64,000 bases of DNA from the NCBI GenBank assembly GCA_977006965.1, contig OZ345357.1, forward strand, positions 2,728,001 through 2,792,000, written 5' to 3'. The first letter of the stretch is position 1; each line of letters starts with the position of its first letter. Position numbers and translations under genes: made by a program. This document shows positions 41,260-51,237 of the stretch, piece by piece. The notes under the pieces are model-generated. The model was not told the origin of the DNA. It was given only the letters and a program-made list of their open reading frames with translations, and made no database searches. Source of the stretch: Phymatolithon calcareum (lineage: Eukaryota; Rhodophyta; Florideophyceae; Hapalidiales).

Positions 41260-41683
41260 TAGCTCTTGCTAACGGTTCAAGTTGTCCAATGTACAATAGT
41301 AGGGCAAGACTGTACATTTTTAAAGTGTCAAAACTGCGATTCCGTGCTACAGTACTGTAGTTTACTTGTGAGGAATGTAAGCAAGGTTAGACGCATGATC
41401 GATGCAGGACCTGAGTCCGGAGGAGTTGTAATGCCGGCAGGTACAGTAAATTATTGTAGGGGTATTCATTATATTATAATGTTGCAGGAAGCACTGAAGT
41501 TTGCCCAAAAACAGCAATCTCTTTCAGTCAAATTCCCTCCAAAGTTATACGTAGTTGAGTGCTCGGCACGCCGTTCATCAGTTCGCGGGGAAAGTGAAAC
41601 CCATTTGCGTAATGATTCTAAATGGAAGACTGCGCGGTCCAAGTAATTCTGGAGCTGAAGCAGCGAGGATCAGAGAATGCGCG

Positions 41684-42305
41684 TTACATGTCGACCATGG
41701 AGGTGAGTTTGATCTTCCGAATACTCCCACCGGGCCAGTCATGATGATTCCGCACACATTCGCCATCCACTTGATGAGCATCATCGATGAGCCCGTCATT
41801 ACTGTGCACTTCAGCGTCGATAATTTCACTGCACAGAACGTGTGTGTCTGTCAGACATGCTCGCAAAATATCGGGCAGCAAAATTGGGGTGCGAGAAAGT
41901 TACCTGGTGCCAAGGGTAGTCTTGAACTTTCGAAACATGAGATAAGTGTCGACACCGCCACGACGCGAGATTTCACACCCGAGATCGCCGGAGCGTGGAT
42001 CGCCGGACACCTCAGCTGTCCATAACTGCCGTGTGCATGGAATGTTGTACGCATGTCAGTGGGAGGACGACAGAGGGTGTGCAGGACGCGCGAGGACAGA
42101 TGGAGATACGAACCTCTGTTGTGGCGCCGTGAGCTTCCCATTCGAATTTGCAGGTGGAGCCGGCAATTGGCGGCGTGTCTAGTGCTACCTCGACGGTGCC
42201 GGCTTTGTTGGGGATTATTTTGAAATCTATCGACTCCTTCTTGCAGTTCGCGAGGGGCAGAAGTGCGATGAGGAAAAGTGCGACCAAGGGGAGTGACCTC
42301 ATCAT
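41684..42305 (-). CDS. MYDGF (UPF0556/C19orf10) family secreted protein, three exons
   Basis: Three exons read 42305-42114, 42025-41904 and 41828-41684, with introns of 88 bp (GTTCGT ... GGCAG) and 75 bp (GTAACT ... GTGCAG); all phases agree. The 152-residue product starts with a signal peptide (MMRSLPLVALFLIALLPLANC). The mature part follows the MYDGF pattern throughout: a first Cys in STCKFEWEAHGATTELW (human YTCMFTYASQGGTNEQW), a second Cys in LGCEISRRGGVDTYLMFRKF (human FTCTIWRPQGKSYLYFTQF), then EIIDAEVHSNDG and IRKIKLTSMV at the end. Human MYDGF is an ER/secretory-pathway protein with a beta-sandwich fold. The human C-terminal RTEL retrieval motif is missing (VDM end), so secretion is more likely than ER retention. 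A second ATG directly follows the first. Confidence 0.85.
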
Positions 42306-42622
42306 GTTGGTGACGGACGGTTGTGTTGGGAATGGTGATCGATGGCTACGCCGTGGATAGTGAGTACTGTAGGGAAGGGGAACGGATTGGCATTGGTGTG
42401 AACAATTGAGTGCGTTATTGCATGTTGACTGCGCAGTCTTTGGTGCTTCGAGTATCATAAGCATGGAGTAATACCCAGTGCAGATATGATACGGAGAATT
42501 GTAATTGGGGGCTGAAATTGATCCGTGATTACAGTTCACGGTATCAGACAGTGATGATCATGATGCTATGATAGTGTGCACTGAAAGTTGGTTGAACGAG
42601 TGATGCTACGTACGCGGCACAG

Positions 42623-42655
42623 CCATTCCTCTCCCCTAGTAGGGGAGAGGAATGG
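42623..42655. repeat. 33-bp perfect hairpin
   Basis: Perfect 15-nt arms (CCATTCCTCTCCCCT and complement) around a three-base loop, about 320 bp upstream of the MYDGF start codon. Confidence 0.9.
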
Positions 42656-45488
42656 ATGACAGAAGGGAGGAAGGAAGGAAGGAAAGAAGGAGAAAACGTA
42701 GCGAAAGAGGGGAAAATGGTGACAAAAGGCGAATGTCATGTGTGGTATAAAAACGAGATGCTGTATATATCAGGATTGTGTGGTGTCGAAGAGGAGATGT
42801 GAATTGGATTTGATTGCGCAAGACGTTGAAGGTTAACATAAGGATGTGATGTTGAGAGTGTAAGTGCTGGCTTTGAATGAATGTCTGTGTTTACAGTGCG
42901 CAAGACAGCATTGGATCGTTCAAGAGGCTGGATGTTGAAATGTGCAGCGCGGTGGGGTTAAAAATAGAAGGAGAACAGCGAGCGTGAGTATTGACGATGA
43001 GAAATCAGAAACGGCGACCATTAATTGTAGACATGTAAATGTTGTGTACCACAGTATAAAAGTTATTGAAAAGGAAGTGCAGTACAGAACTGCAGGAGTA
43101 CAGTATCCTGTACAAAAGAATGAAACTCACATATGCAGTGGGATTTTGTAGGAGTAGTGTTTACTGTAGTGTTGAAAGGGATTGAAGCATAACACATTGT
43201 GTGGATAACATACGCGGATGTGGTTCTTGCGAGATCAACTAAATCACAATTGAGAGTAAAAGGGGAGATAAAAGTTGATACAGTAGTAAAATAAGGTTAG
43301 AGGGGAGATGAACTTGGTTCATGTTGCTTAATGAACAGAAAAGACGTGTTGTAAGAGTTGAAAATGGGTGAGGAGAAGCCGTCGATGGGTAAAGTAGAAT
43401 GAAAGATTGTAAAAGTGATGTAGAAAGCAGAGTCAGTTGTTTAACGGAGGGCGGATATACACTAGAAGATGTGCTTTTTGGATTGCTGATATGCATTGGA
43501 GTGATGATCGAAAAAGTTAATGCTTCTGCCCTCTCCTACTGTACCTGCAGTTGCATCTCACTTTTGCGGCTAGTTTTCAATGCCTGCAATCGACGGCTTG
43601 TTGATTACGAGCAGGGAAAGTAGATAGAGCGTTGGTGCAGCGATGGATGACGTACACGGACGGGGAGTGATGTGGATATGGATGTGATGTGAGAGAGGCG
43701 GCGTTTTCACAACGGAATTCTGTGCTGTATTTTGAAATGATTATGTGTGACCTGTGGCGCTGCTAATACTGATCATCACCTGCATGCGTTTGATTCTGTT
43801 ATAGTACTGTAGCGTGAGTGATGATGAGGAATATATAGACGAGGTAGAGTACAGCAGTGTACAGTACCGTAGAGTCTTGCACATTCTTAGATGTTTACCG
43901 TGAAGTCAGTTTTTGCGAAGAAGGCGTGGTGCGAAATAGATGTGCGAGGGAAACAAGGGAACGCTGATTCATGCTGCATCATGATGTTCATAACGAACAT
44001 CTTGCTGTTGCTGATGTTCATGATGATGTCGAAGATTGGTTGCTGTGCATTATAGAGGAACACGTTATCACACTGCGGGTGCCTTGAAGCGGGCGCGAGT
44101 TGAGAATACAGTAAATTACAGCACTGTACTGTATCGCACAGGAGAGAGAAGGAGAGGGAGAGAGACTACTAACTCAATTCAATTTAGTACAATAGGAGAT
44201 GATCTTCTCACGGTCACGGTTCGTTGTGGGATACTGTATCATACAGTATTACATGGTAGATGTTCTGTATTGCACGTGAAAGATCGTGATGATGCTCACA
44301 TGGAAGTCGAATTCAAGGGTGGAAAGATAGACAGATGGTTGGTTGGAGAGTGGAATCATGGATACATGGTCTGGTGCGATGGGGGGAAATGATAGAAGTG
44401 TTCACATTTGCTTCGACATATGCATCATGATAATTTACGATACTGTACAGTACCTGTATCGCCCAGAATGTTCCATACAGGAGACCATTGGGCGGGCAAT
44501 GACGTGGATGATACAGTACGGCTTTGGGCTGGGGATACATGACGTTGTCAAATTTGAATCACCTCACTCACACGGGACAAGATGCATTTCAGAAAGGTGC
44601 ACACGCGCCAAACGACGGTAGCGAAGAGCAGACTCGCGGTGTTGGAAGCCACACTACTGTTCTGTTTCTCTCAGCCACTGATCTGCATGGCGCCGTCCTC
44701 TTTATGTATGTATATGAAACAAACAGAGGGATAGTGAGGGCATAGCTGTGTGTTTGATACTGAGACGAGCGGATGGGTGTGATCGGGGATCGGGAGTAAC
44801 AACAGCGTGTGGAGTGGAGCCATTTCGAGGAGGTCGGTCAGTACAGTATTGTAGAGACTTGCAAACTTCTAGGTAGACACGATCGTAATTTAGGAAGGCA
44901 CAGGTTGAAACAATGTCGGTGCAATCGCGGGTGACCTCGGACATGGGCAATATCATTCATTCATTACTTTTGTTGGAGCAGAATTCAATTCACCCCACTT
45001 GAATTCGAACAGACAGCATAATCAGGCACATGTTGGGATGCGATTGATTACGGGGTAAAGTTTGAAAGCGAAGGAGAGTGTAGCTGTACAGTATACTGCC
45101 GTACAGAAGAGAACAGTACAGTAGAGTAGAGTACAGTACGGAAAAAGCGAGGAGTGAGGATGCTTTATTGTAGTGTACTGCACTGTAGCACGCGCCTTCT
45201 TCCGTGTTTTAGCACTGTACGTGCAGGTGGATGGGCGGTCATAAATGATGTTGAAGTGAACCATCGGGCGGTCTCGTGACTGCCGTGGCAGGCACAGTGC
45301 TTCCGCGTCCGCGCAGCTTCTCTCCCCCTCTCCTTGCATCAAATGAATGCGGTAGTGCTATTTTCCTTTACGTGTTAGCCTCACATGATGTGATGGGAAA
45401 AGAATGCGACGGTTGAAATATGGCACGAGTACAATGGTAGTTATAGATGATGATAATGATGATCAGCATCATGTTCATGATTCTTGTG

Positions 45489-45518
45489 CGAACGAACGAA
45501 CGAACGAACGAACGAACG
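45489..45518. repeat. (AACG)7 microsatellite
   Basis: Seven copies of AACG in tandem. The same unit occurs in the opposite orientation as (CGTT)n at 48855-48888. Confidence 0.9.
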
Positions 45519-45580
45519 CCGTGCGACTGGGACAGCATGGAGGCAGAAGTGAAGAGAACAGCGAATTGGGAGTACAGCGG

Positions 45581-45619
45581 AGTGCAGTGCAGTGCAGTGC
45601 AGTGCAGTGCAGTGCAGTG
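45581..45619. repeat. (AGTGC)8 minisatellite-like tract
   Basis: About eight copies of AGTGC in tandem; a shorter run of the same unit lies near 45760-45777 and a single stretch near 23985-23999. Confidence 0.9.
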
Positions 45620-46235
45620 ATGGAAGAACAATGATGGAAGTTGCGTACGGTGGGTGAGATGAATGAATGGGGTACAAATAAAGTTCAACAAAACAAACAA
45701 AGAGTTATAGGTCGTGATGTTTGAATACAATCATGTTCCACCGGTATTATACGGTTGGGTGCAGTGCAGTGCAGTGCAAAGATTGTGGATATTGTTGTTG
45801 CGGGTTGGACATTAGGACGGAATGAACAAGCGGGCATGATATTCAGTACTGTACAGTACAGCACAATAATTCGTTCCTTTTTGCCGTTGTGTCGCGAGCC
45901 CACGGGGGGATAATGACGATGGACGATAGATGTCGATGATCGATCGATGCAACACTGTACAATGTATCAACTGTTCCATATCGTTCGTTGATAGGTATTT
46001 AGTCAATCGCAGGCCAGGCATCTCGAAATTGTCGATGGATCGATCAAATGTTGGTTGTACTTTGCTGTTGCCACCATGATGGGATTCACGACGTTCGCAA
46101 TGTTGTGTTGTTAAGGTGTACTTTCATTTCATTGAGGATCAGATCTACTGATCGCCATGATCCCATGTCACTTTCCCGCTCTCTGTTAACGTACGTGGTG
46201 TATCTGCGCGCGATGACATGGTGCAAAAAAAATTG

Positions 46236-46257
46236 CTTCTTCTTCTTCTTCTTCTTC
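46236..46257. repeat. (CTT)7 microsatellite
   Basis: Seven tandem CTT units in the gene-free region. Confidence 0.9.
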
Positions 46258-46410
46258 CTGTATACCGCAACGAGTGTGGCACAAAATAGATACTATAGCA
46301 GCATTTTGTCGGCAGTCCCCCGCGAGTCGTCCGGGCCCGAAGGCCGGCCGGGCATCCACGATGATGATAAAGGAAACCACCGCTACTGGATGGGTGCGGC
46401 GATTATATCA

Positions 46411-46424
46411 TGTGTGTGTGTGTG
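46411..46424. repeat. (TG)7 microsatellite
   Basis: A short uninterrupted TG run. Confidence 0.8.
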
Positions 46425-46644
46425 CATTGGGGCGGGCACAATTAGTGGGTTCGTGTGTCACTATGCACAGTATGGATAACGACCGATATGACAGTTTTTT
46501 GCGCAGCTGTACAGTAGAGTGTCACATGATACTGTACTGTACTCTAGTGAGTGCACTAACAAGCTGATCGACGGTGTGTCAAAAGCGCACCTTGTGGCAA
46601 TTGATAGACCGGGACTGGGATACAGGGAGTGGGAGACTGAGCTG

Positions 46645-46671
46645 GTGAGTGAGTGAGTGAGTGAGTGAGTG
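46645..46671. repeat. (GTGA)6 microsatellite
   Basis: About six tandem copies of GTGA. Confidence 0.9.
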
Positions 46672-47618
46672 CCAAGTAAATTGACCGGCGCGGTATTCTA
46701 TCAACTTTGATACAGTAAAAGATACATAAAATTCTTCAACTCGGTTCAATTGACAATCCAAACTAAGCCTCTCCATTTCCCAATCCTTCATCGATTCTTG
46801 CAATCGCACCCAGTTAAAGTTACCCACAGTCCCATTCACCACAGCTGTGCACTACTGTACTGTACAGTGGCCTTCACTCCAACCTAATTTAAGCAAACCT
46901 AATTTAACTATACTGTTTCCCTGGCTCGTGTCTACCTGCCTACCTGTGTACGGTACAGTACGGCAATATTTTCATCATTCATCTGATCGTGAGCAACGTC
47001 CCGTGACCACTCGGTCGATGTCTCGTCCAATTGATTCAATCACAATTAGTTGACATCCAAGCAAGCAAGTAAGCAAGCAAGAAACGAAGAACTTCAGCCA
47101 ACCTCGATCTAAATGAACGCATCTGTACTGTACAGTACAGTAAAGATGCCTCCCTCCCCCCATCTCACTCATTCATTCAACACATCGACCGACCGCTCAA
47201 TCTCCACCCTCTCAATCTCGCGTCTCCATACTGTACTGCCAACCGCTGGCTGCCGCACTCTCGCGACCGCCACGGCCACCGTCATAATGAGTAGTCAACA
47301 ACTCATCCATCGCGCATCACACACCTTCGCGCGACCTTCCTCTATCCACTACGACTGTGCCAACCATCTGGCATTACACCTCTCTGCTCGCCGCAATCAT
47401 TCCAATCCGACCTGAATGAAAATTCCCACAACACCACCACCATGCGCAATCCCACATCACCACCTTAAATCCATCCGCCCCATCCCCCACACGTCCTCGA
47501 CATCCATCCGTATCCTCTCATCTCCCCTTCCTCCCTTCCTACCAACCGCGTCAACACCAACCAACCCAACTCACCTCGTCCCGTCCCCACCAAACGAATC
47601 CCAATCCGTGCACCAACC

Positions 47619-48659
47619 ATGCCGAAAATCCACACCTGTCCGCACCCGCGCTGCGGCAAGCAATTCGACCGCAAATACAATCTGAAATGCCACCGTCGCA
47701 TCCACTCCAACGAGAAGCCCTATCACTGTTCGCATCTCTCCTGCGACCGTGCCTTCCGCTGGAAGAGTTCCTTAAACCATCATCTAAAGTCGCAAAACCA
47801 CTTATCCCCCTCCGCCCGCGCCGCGCGTAAATCCGCCATATCTCGCACCCGCACTCGCACCCGTTCCCATTCCACCAAACCGATCCCCCCATCCCGTCCC
47901 ACTCCCGCTCCCCCCGTCCCGCCCGCACCGCCATCCACAGATCTCCTCCTCGTGTGCACCCTGATTCCACCGCTCCGTTTCGACGTGCAACTGCAGCCCG
48001 TCGACGCCATCTCCCCCCTTCCCGACTTTCTCGTCCCGCCGCCCCACGCCGCATCCGACGTCGCCGCCACCTTCGATCTTGACGTCCAACAAGCGCTATT
48101 TGCACCTGAAACGCGTCAAGTTGTCCCGCGCCGCCGCCTCCGTCCGCCCGCTACGTACCATCCCCCTCCCCCGCACGCATCGTCGCCTTCGCGGATGTGC
48201 TGCGACACTGTGTGCAGCTCCTCCGTGTCTCACCATCCGCACCACGAGGCGGAGGAGGAAGCGGAAGCGGAAGCGGAAGCGGAAGAAGAGGAGAGTGATT
48301 TGGCATGCTGTCGTGTGACACAGCTGGAATTGCAGTTGCATGATACATACGGATTTGAACATTTATCCACGTCGCCCGTTTCGTTCTGCTCGTCGTTCAC
48401 GTTCACCACGGCTGACGACGCCTCGCTGACGAACGAGATGGACATTATGGGCGAAATGGATAGTGTGCACATGGTGTCCCCCAAATTGGAGGAGGGGTTC
48501 ATCGTGCATGATGACCTCGTGCGGACGGATGAGGGACGGGCGGTGGTGGAGGGGGAGGAGGAGAGGGTGTCTGATGAGCGGTGTATTGATGTCATGATGC
48601 TTGAAGATGCTATTGGAGAAGTTGATGGTGGGGAACATGGTTTGTCCATTTATGAATAA
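47619..48659 (+). CDS. C2H2 zinc-finger protein (two fingers)
   Basis: The 346-residue protein begins right at its zinc fingers: finger 1 at residues 4-28 (CPHPRCGKQFDRKYNLKCHRRIH) and finger 2 at about 35-57 (CSHLSCDRAFRWKSSLNHHLKSQNH), joined by the classical SNEKPY linker. The CxxxxC spacing resembles TFIIIA and YY1-type fingers. After the fingers come a basic Ser/Arg stretch (RTRTRTRSHS), Pro-rich regions, an acidic EAEAEAEAEE run encoded by a GGAAGC tandem repeat (48246-48290), and an acidic C-terminus that could act as an activation domain. A nuclear DNA-binding regulator is likely; the target is unknown. The gene is intronless. It converges with the TFIIIC gene, 227 bp between stops. 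Confidence 0.8.
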   Translation: MPKIHTCPHPRCGKQFDRKYNLKCHRRIHSNEKPYHCSHLSCDRAFRWKSSLNHHLKSQNHLSPSARAARKSAISRTRTRTRSHSTKPIPPSRPTPAPPVPPAPPSTDLLLVCTLIPPLRFDVQLQPVDAISPLPDFLVPPPHAASDVAATFDLDVQQALFAPETRQVVPRRRLRPPATYHPPPPHASSPSRMCCDTVCSSSVSHHPHHEAEEEAEAEAEAEEEESDLACCRVTQLELQLHDTYGFEHLSTSPVSFCSSFTFTTADDASLTNEMDIMGEMDSVHMVSPKLEEGFIVHDDLVRTDEGRAVVEGEEERVSDERCIDVMMLEDAIGEVDGGEHGLSIYE

Positions 48660-48854
48660 GATTAAACTAGCCGTGCTTTGCTACAATGTTCACTTTTTCG
48701 CTTTTTACTGTACTGCTCCGACAGACAATCCTCAGCATAGCGGACAAGTCACTAGAGAACATGTATGGGTTCTATTGTGTCGATTTAAAAATCAAATTGT
48801 GTTCACACATCTTTATGTGCTGATCTGCTTGCCCCGGACACACCAAGGTGAAAC

Positions 48855-48888
48855 TTCGTTCGTTCGTTCGTTCGTTCGTTCGTTCGTT
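48855..48888. repeat. (TTCG)8 microsatellite at the TFIIIC5 stop
   Basis: About eight tandem TTCG units lie immediately downstream of the TFIIIC5 stop codon and touch it. Length change here would alter only the 3' UTR. Confidence 0.9.
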
Positions 48889-50731
48889 ATGTATCATTTC
48901 CTTCGTCATCGTCTTCATCATCATCGTCTTTCTCATCGTCACTATCGTCGCTGTCCGTTTCATCTTGATCGTAAATTTCAAACCCCTCAATATCATTTAA
49001 ATGCCTCTCCTGTACTGCAGGATGCACCTGATCCTCCCCATCATCCACCGTATCCCCATCACCTCCTTCGATCTCATCGTCCGCTTCCTCATATTCCTTC
49101 CCATCTCCCGCCGCCGGCTGCCCGTCTTGTTTAGTGTCACCCTCCTCCACCGCATCACCACCTTCCCCCTCGACTACACATTCCTCCACATGTGCATCTT
49201 CAATCCCTTCACCTCCCCCTTCCTCATCGGGCGCCCCTGTGGAACTAGCACCCGAAGTCCCATCCCTGGTGCGTCCCGTGCGATGAAAGTTAGCATCGAG
49301 CACACTTCGAGGCATATATCTCCTCTTCTTCCTCTGCAAACTTCTCTCCGCCAAAATCCGTTTTGTACGACTGACCCCAACCTTCTTCTCAGCCAGCAAA
49401 TACAATCCCTTTCTCACCGCTGCATGCACCTTCTCAAACCCTTCTTGCGTAAAGTGTCCCGTCTTAGGACTAAATTTCTCCGGAAACGGTTCATCCCTCA
49501 CAAGTCGTTGAACACTCTCCATACGTATATCACACAACTGCAGAAACATATTCTTCTGTGTTGGACACCCATCCAATGTAAAATCCGCCTGAAACACATC
49601 CCACTTATGCCATTCCCCCGTTCGCACATCCCCATGTTGCATCTTCACAGCCTCCACCACAACAGGATGTTTACATCTCACCTCAATAACCTGATACTTC
49701 CTCGCCTCCCTCTCCCTCCTCGGATCATACCCATACCTGACCCAAGCCGGAAAGAACGGTCCAGCCCCATAAAAACTGTACCCCGCATGCGGCACCGTCT
49801 TCACAAACTTCCTTCTCAACTCCCTCGGCACAGCATGTAACATCGCCCTTCGAATCCACACCGGTCGCTCCACAAAAAGCGCGCGCAAACGCCCCAACAT
49901 CTGCAAAAACGCATCCGCAGACCGCGACACAACCGGCAATGAAGCAGAAGCCTCCTTCGGAACCTCCTCAGCATCCGCCGCAATCCTATGCGGTAATTCA
50001 ATCATCCTCTTAGCATCACTCCGTCGATCAACCCCAATCCTCGGAATCCCCGACTTCGCATCCCCACCCGCCTGTCGGAACCACAATTCCGCCCCGGCAG
50101 TCTCCGTCGCCGTGCGTGAAAACCGCCACGGTCTAGCCCCTTCAATAGTCTCCAATAACCCGACCCTCGTCTCGTCACGCACGCGATCCGCCAACCGCAG
50201 CGCGCCCCGCGTGCGCAACTCCCCCATCTCCGGCATACGCCAGCGAATATCCGCCACATCGCGTCGACCGCGCTTCCTCTTCCGCTGCTGCAGCGCCACG
50301 CGGTCCGGCGCATCCGCCCACACATCCTGTTCTAGCCCGCGCGAGGGCATCGAGAGATGCATCGCAGCGGAGGAGAGGAGGCGGTCATTGAGGTAGTGGA
50401 AGTCGGCGATTCCGGGGAAGACGATCTCGCGCACGACGCGGCCGAGAATGCGCGCATGCGGTGAGGGGGACGGCGCGATGTCCGCCGGGGAAAGGTAGAT
50501 GCGGAGGAGGAATTTGGAAGAGACGTGTGTGGCAGGATGCGCGCCTATGTTGGAAGAGCTTGTTGCATCGCCGGGACGGAGGTTGAGAGAGAGGGTGGCG
50601 GATTCGGAGAGTGGTACTATTTTAGTGGATTGACGGACAGCGTCTTCGCCGCCCAGGGCGACGATGGCCGCTTCGGCATTGCGCGCGTCGCGCAGGACGC
50701 CTGGAAAATCGATTAGGGATAGTTGGCGCAT
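48887..50731 (-). CDS. General transcription factor IIIC subunit 5 (TFIIIC tau95/Sfc1 homologue)
   Basis: TFIIIC binds the A and B boxes of tRNA genes and recruits TFIIIB for RNA polymerase III; subunit 5 contacts the A box. The ATG at 50731 gives MRQLSLIDFPGVLRDARNAE, matching human GTF3C5 VCVEYPGVVRDVAKM, then VALGGEDAV (human TLGGEEGV), ARILGRVVREIVFPGIADFHYL (human MEILGIISTIYKFQGMSDFQYL), VERPVWIRRAML and GPFFPAWVRYGYDPRREREARKYQV (about residue 330; human GPWRSLWIRFGYDPRKNPDAKIYQV), and FLQLCDI. The C-terminal ~110 residues are very acidic (DEEGGGE ... DDDEDDDEGND), as in animal and yeast orthologues. The product is 614 residues. An in-frame upstream ATG at 50809 exists but is less likely. 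The gene is intronless and divergent from the kinase gene. Confidence 0.9.
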   Translation of the reverse strand: MRQLSLIDFPGVLRDARNAEAAIVALGGEDAVRQSTKIVPLSESATLSLNLRPGDATSSSNIGAHPATHVSSKFLLRIYLSPADIAPSPSPHARILGRVVREIVFPGIADFHYLNDRLLSSAAMHLSMPSRGLEQDVWADAPDRVALQQRKRKRGRRDVADIRWRMPEMGELRTRGALRLADRVRDETRVGLLETIEGARPWRFSRTATETAGAELWFRQAGGDAKSGIPRIGVDRRSDAKRMIELPHRIAADAEEVPKEASASLPVVSRSADAFLQMLGRLRALFVERPVWIRRAMLHAVPRELRRKFVKTVPHAGYSFYGAGPFFPAWVRYGYDPRREREARKYQVIEVRCKHPVVVEAVKMQHGDVRTGEWHKWDVFQADFTLDGCPTQKNMFLQLCDIRMESVQRLVRDEPFPEKFSPKTGHFTQEGFEKVHAAVRKGLYLLAEKKVGVSRTKRILAERSLQRKKRRYMPRSVLDANFHRTGRTRDGTSGASSTGAPDEEGGGEGIEDAHVEECVVEGEGGDAVEEGDTKQDGQPAAGDGKEYEEADDEIEGGDGDTVDDGEDQVHPAVQERHLNDIEGFEIYDQDETDSDDSDDEKDDDDEDDDEGNDT

Positions 50732-51237
50732 GGGGAGTGAGTGTGCGGCATTCCTGACGGGGATCATTTGTGCATGCATGGGTTGGTATGCTGCATGCTG
50801 CGCAGGCAAAGGTTCTCATGCATGCATGCAGTGTGTGTGTGTGAGATACAGCTGTAGCATTGCTGTATGATTGTGTTGTATGATTGGACGGAGAGGGGAC
50901 TTGTGGTGCTGTCGAATTGGAGATTGATGAGAAATTGCTTAGTGGAAATTATGATAAAATTGCGAAAATGGGATGCCGCAGGGAAATTTGAAAAAAATAT
51001 AATGTATTGTACTTTTGTGATGAGCGTATTGGTCAATCATAGATCATGCACGTAATGCATGTCGGGCATTCCACGGCGACCAGAGGTATTTACACCGGTT
51101 GTTCGTTCGTTTGTGCATGCATGCATCTTCTCGCTCGCAACTTGCTTTGTTTCCTTCAACCTGAACTCGCGGGCCTCTCTTGACGACATTGACACTTTTG
51201 ACGAAGTCTGTCGATTTTCTATGTGAACAACAACGTC

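Larger units (their letters stand above)
42306..47618. other. 5.3-kb gene-free region of TACTGTAC-like motifs and microsatellites
   Basis: No supported gene in this stretch. The sequence is dense with TACAGTA/TACTGTA words (many between 42990 and 47260), short tandem repeats (AACG, AGTGC, TTC, GAGT, TG) and GA/CT-rich tracts. Frames such as 45368-45730 minus or 46048-46479 plus are driven by these repeats. The last 300 bp is C/A-rich and is the 5' flank of the C2H2 gene. Confidence 0.65.

Noticed and set aside
45368-45730. Minus-strand frame of 120 residues, and a CRISPR-like look of the AACG/AGTGC repeats
   Set aside because: The frame is produced by microsatellites. The repeats are uniform tandem units without spacers, and the DNA is eukaryotic, so this is not a CRISPR array.
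46048-46479. 143-residue plus-strand frame with a run of Phe
   Set aside because: The Phe run comes from a CTT microsatellite; no homology.
47551-48105. 184-residue minus-strand frame rich in Arg and Gly
   Set aside because: Antisense to the C2H2 gene and driven by its C/A-rich sequence.
49001-49840. 279-residue plus-strand frame
   Set aside because: Antisense of TFIIIC subunit 5; no domain.
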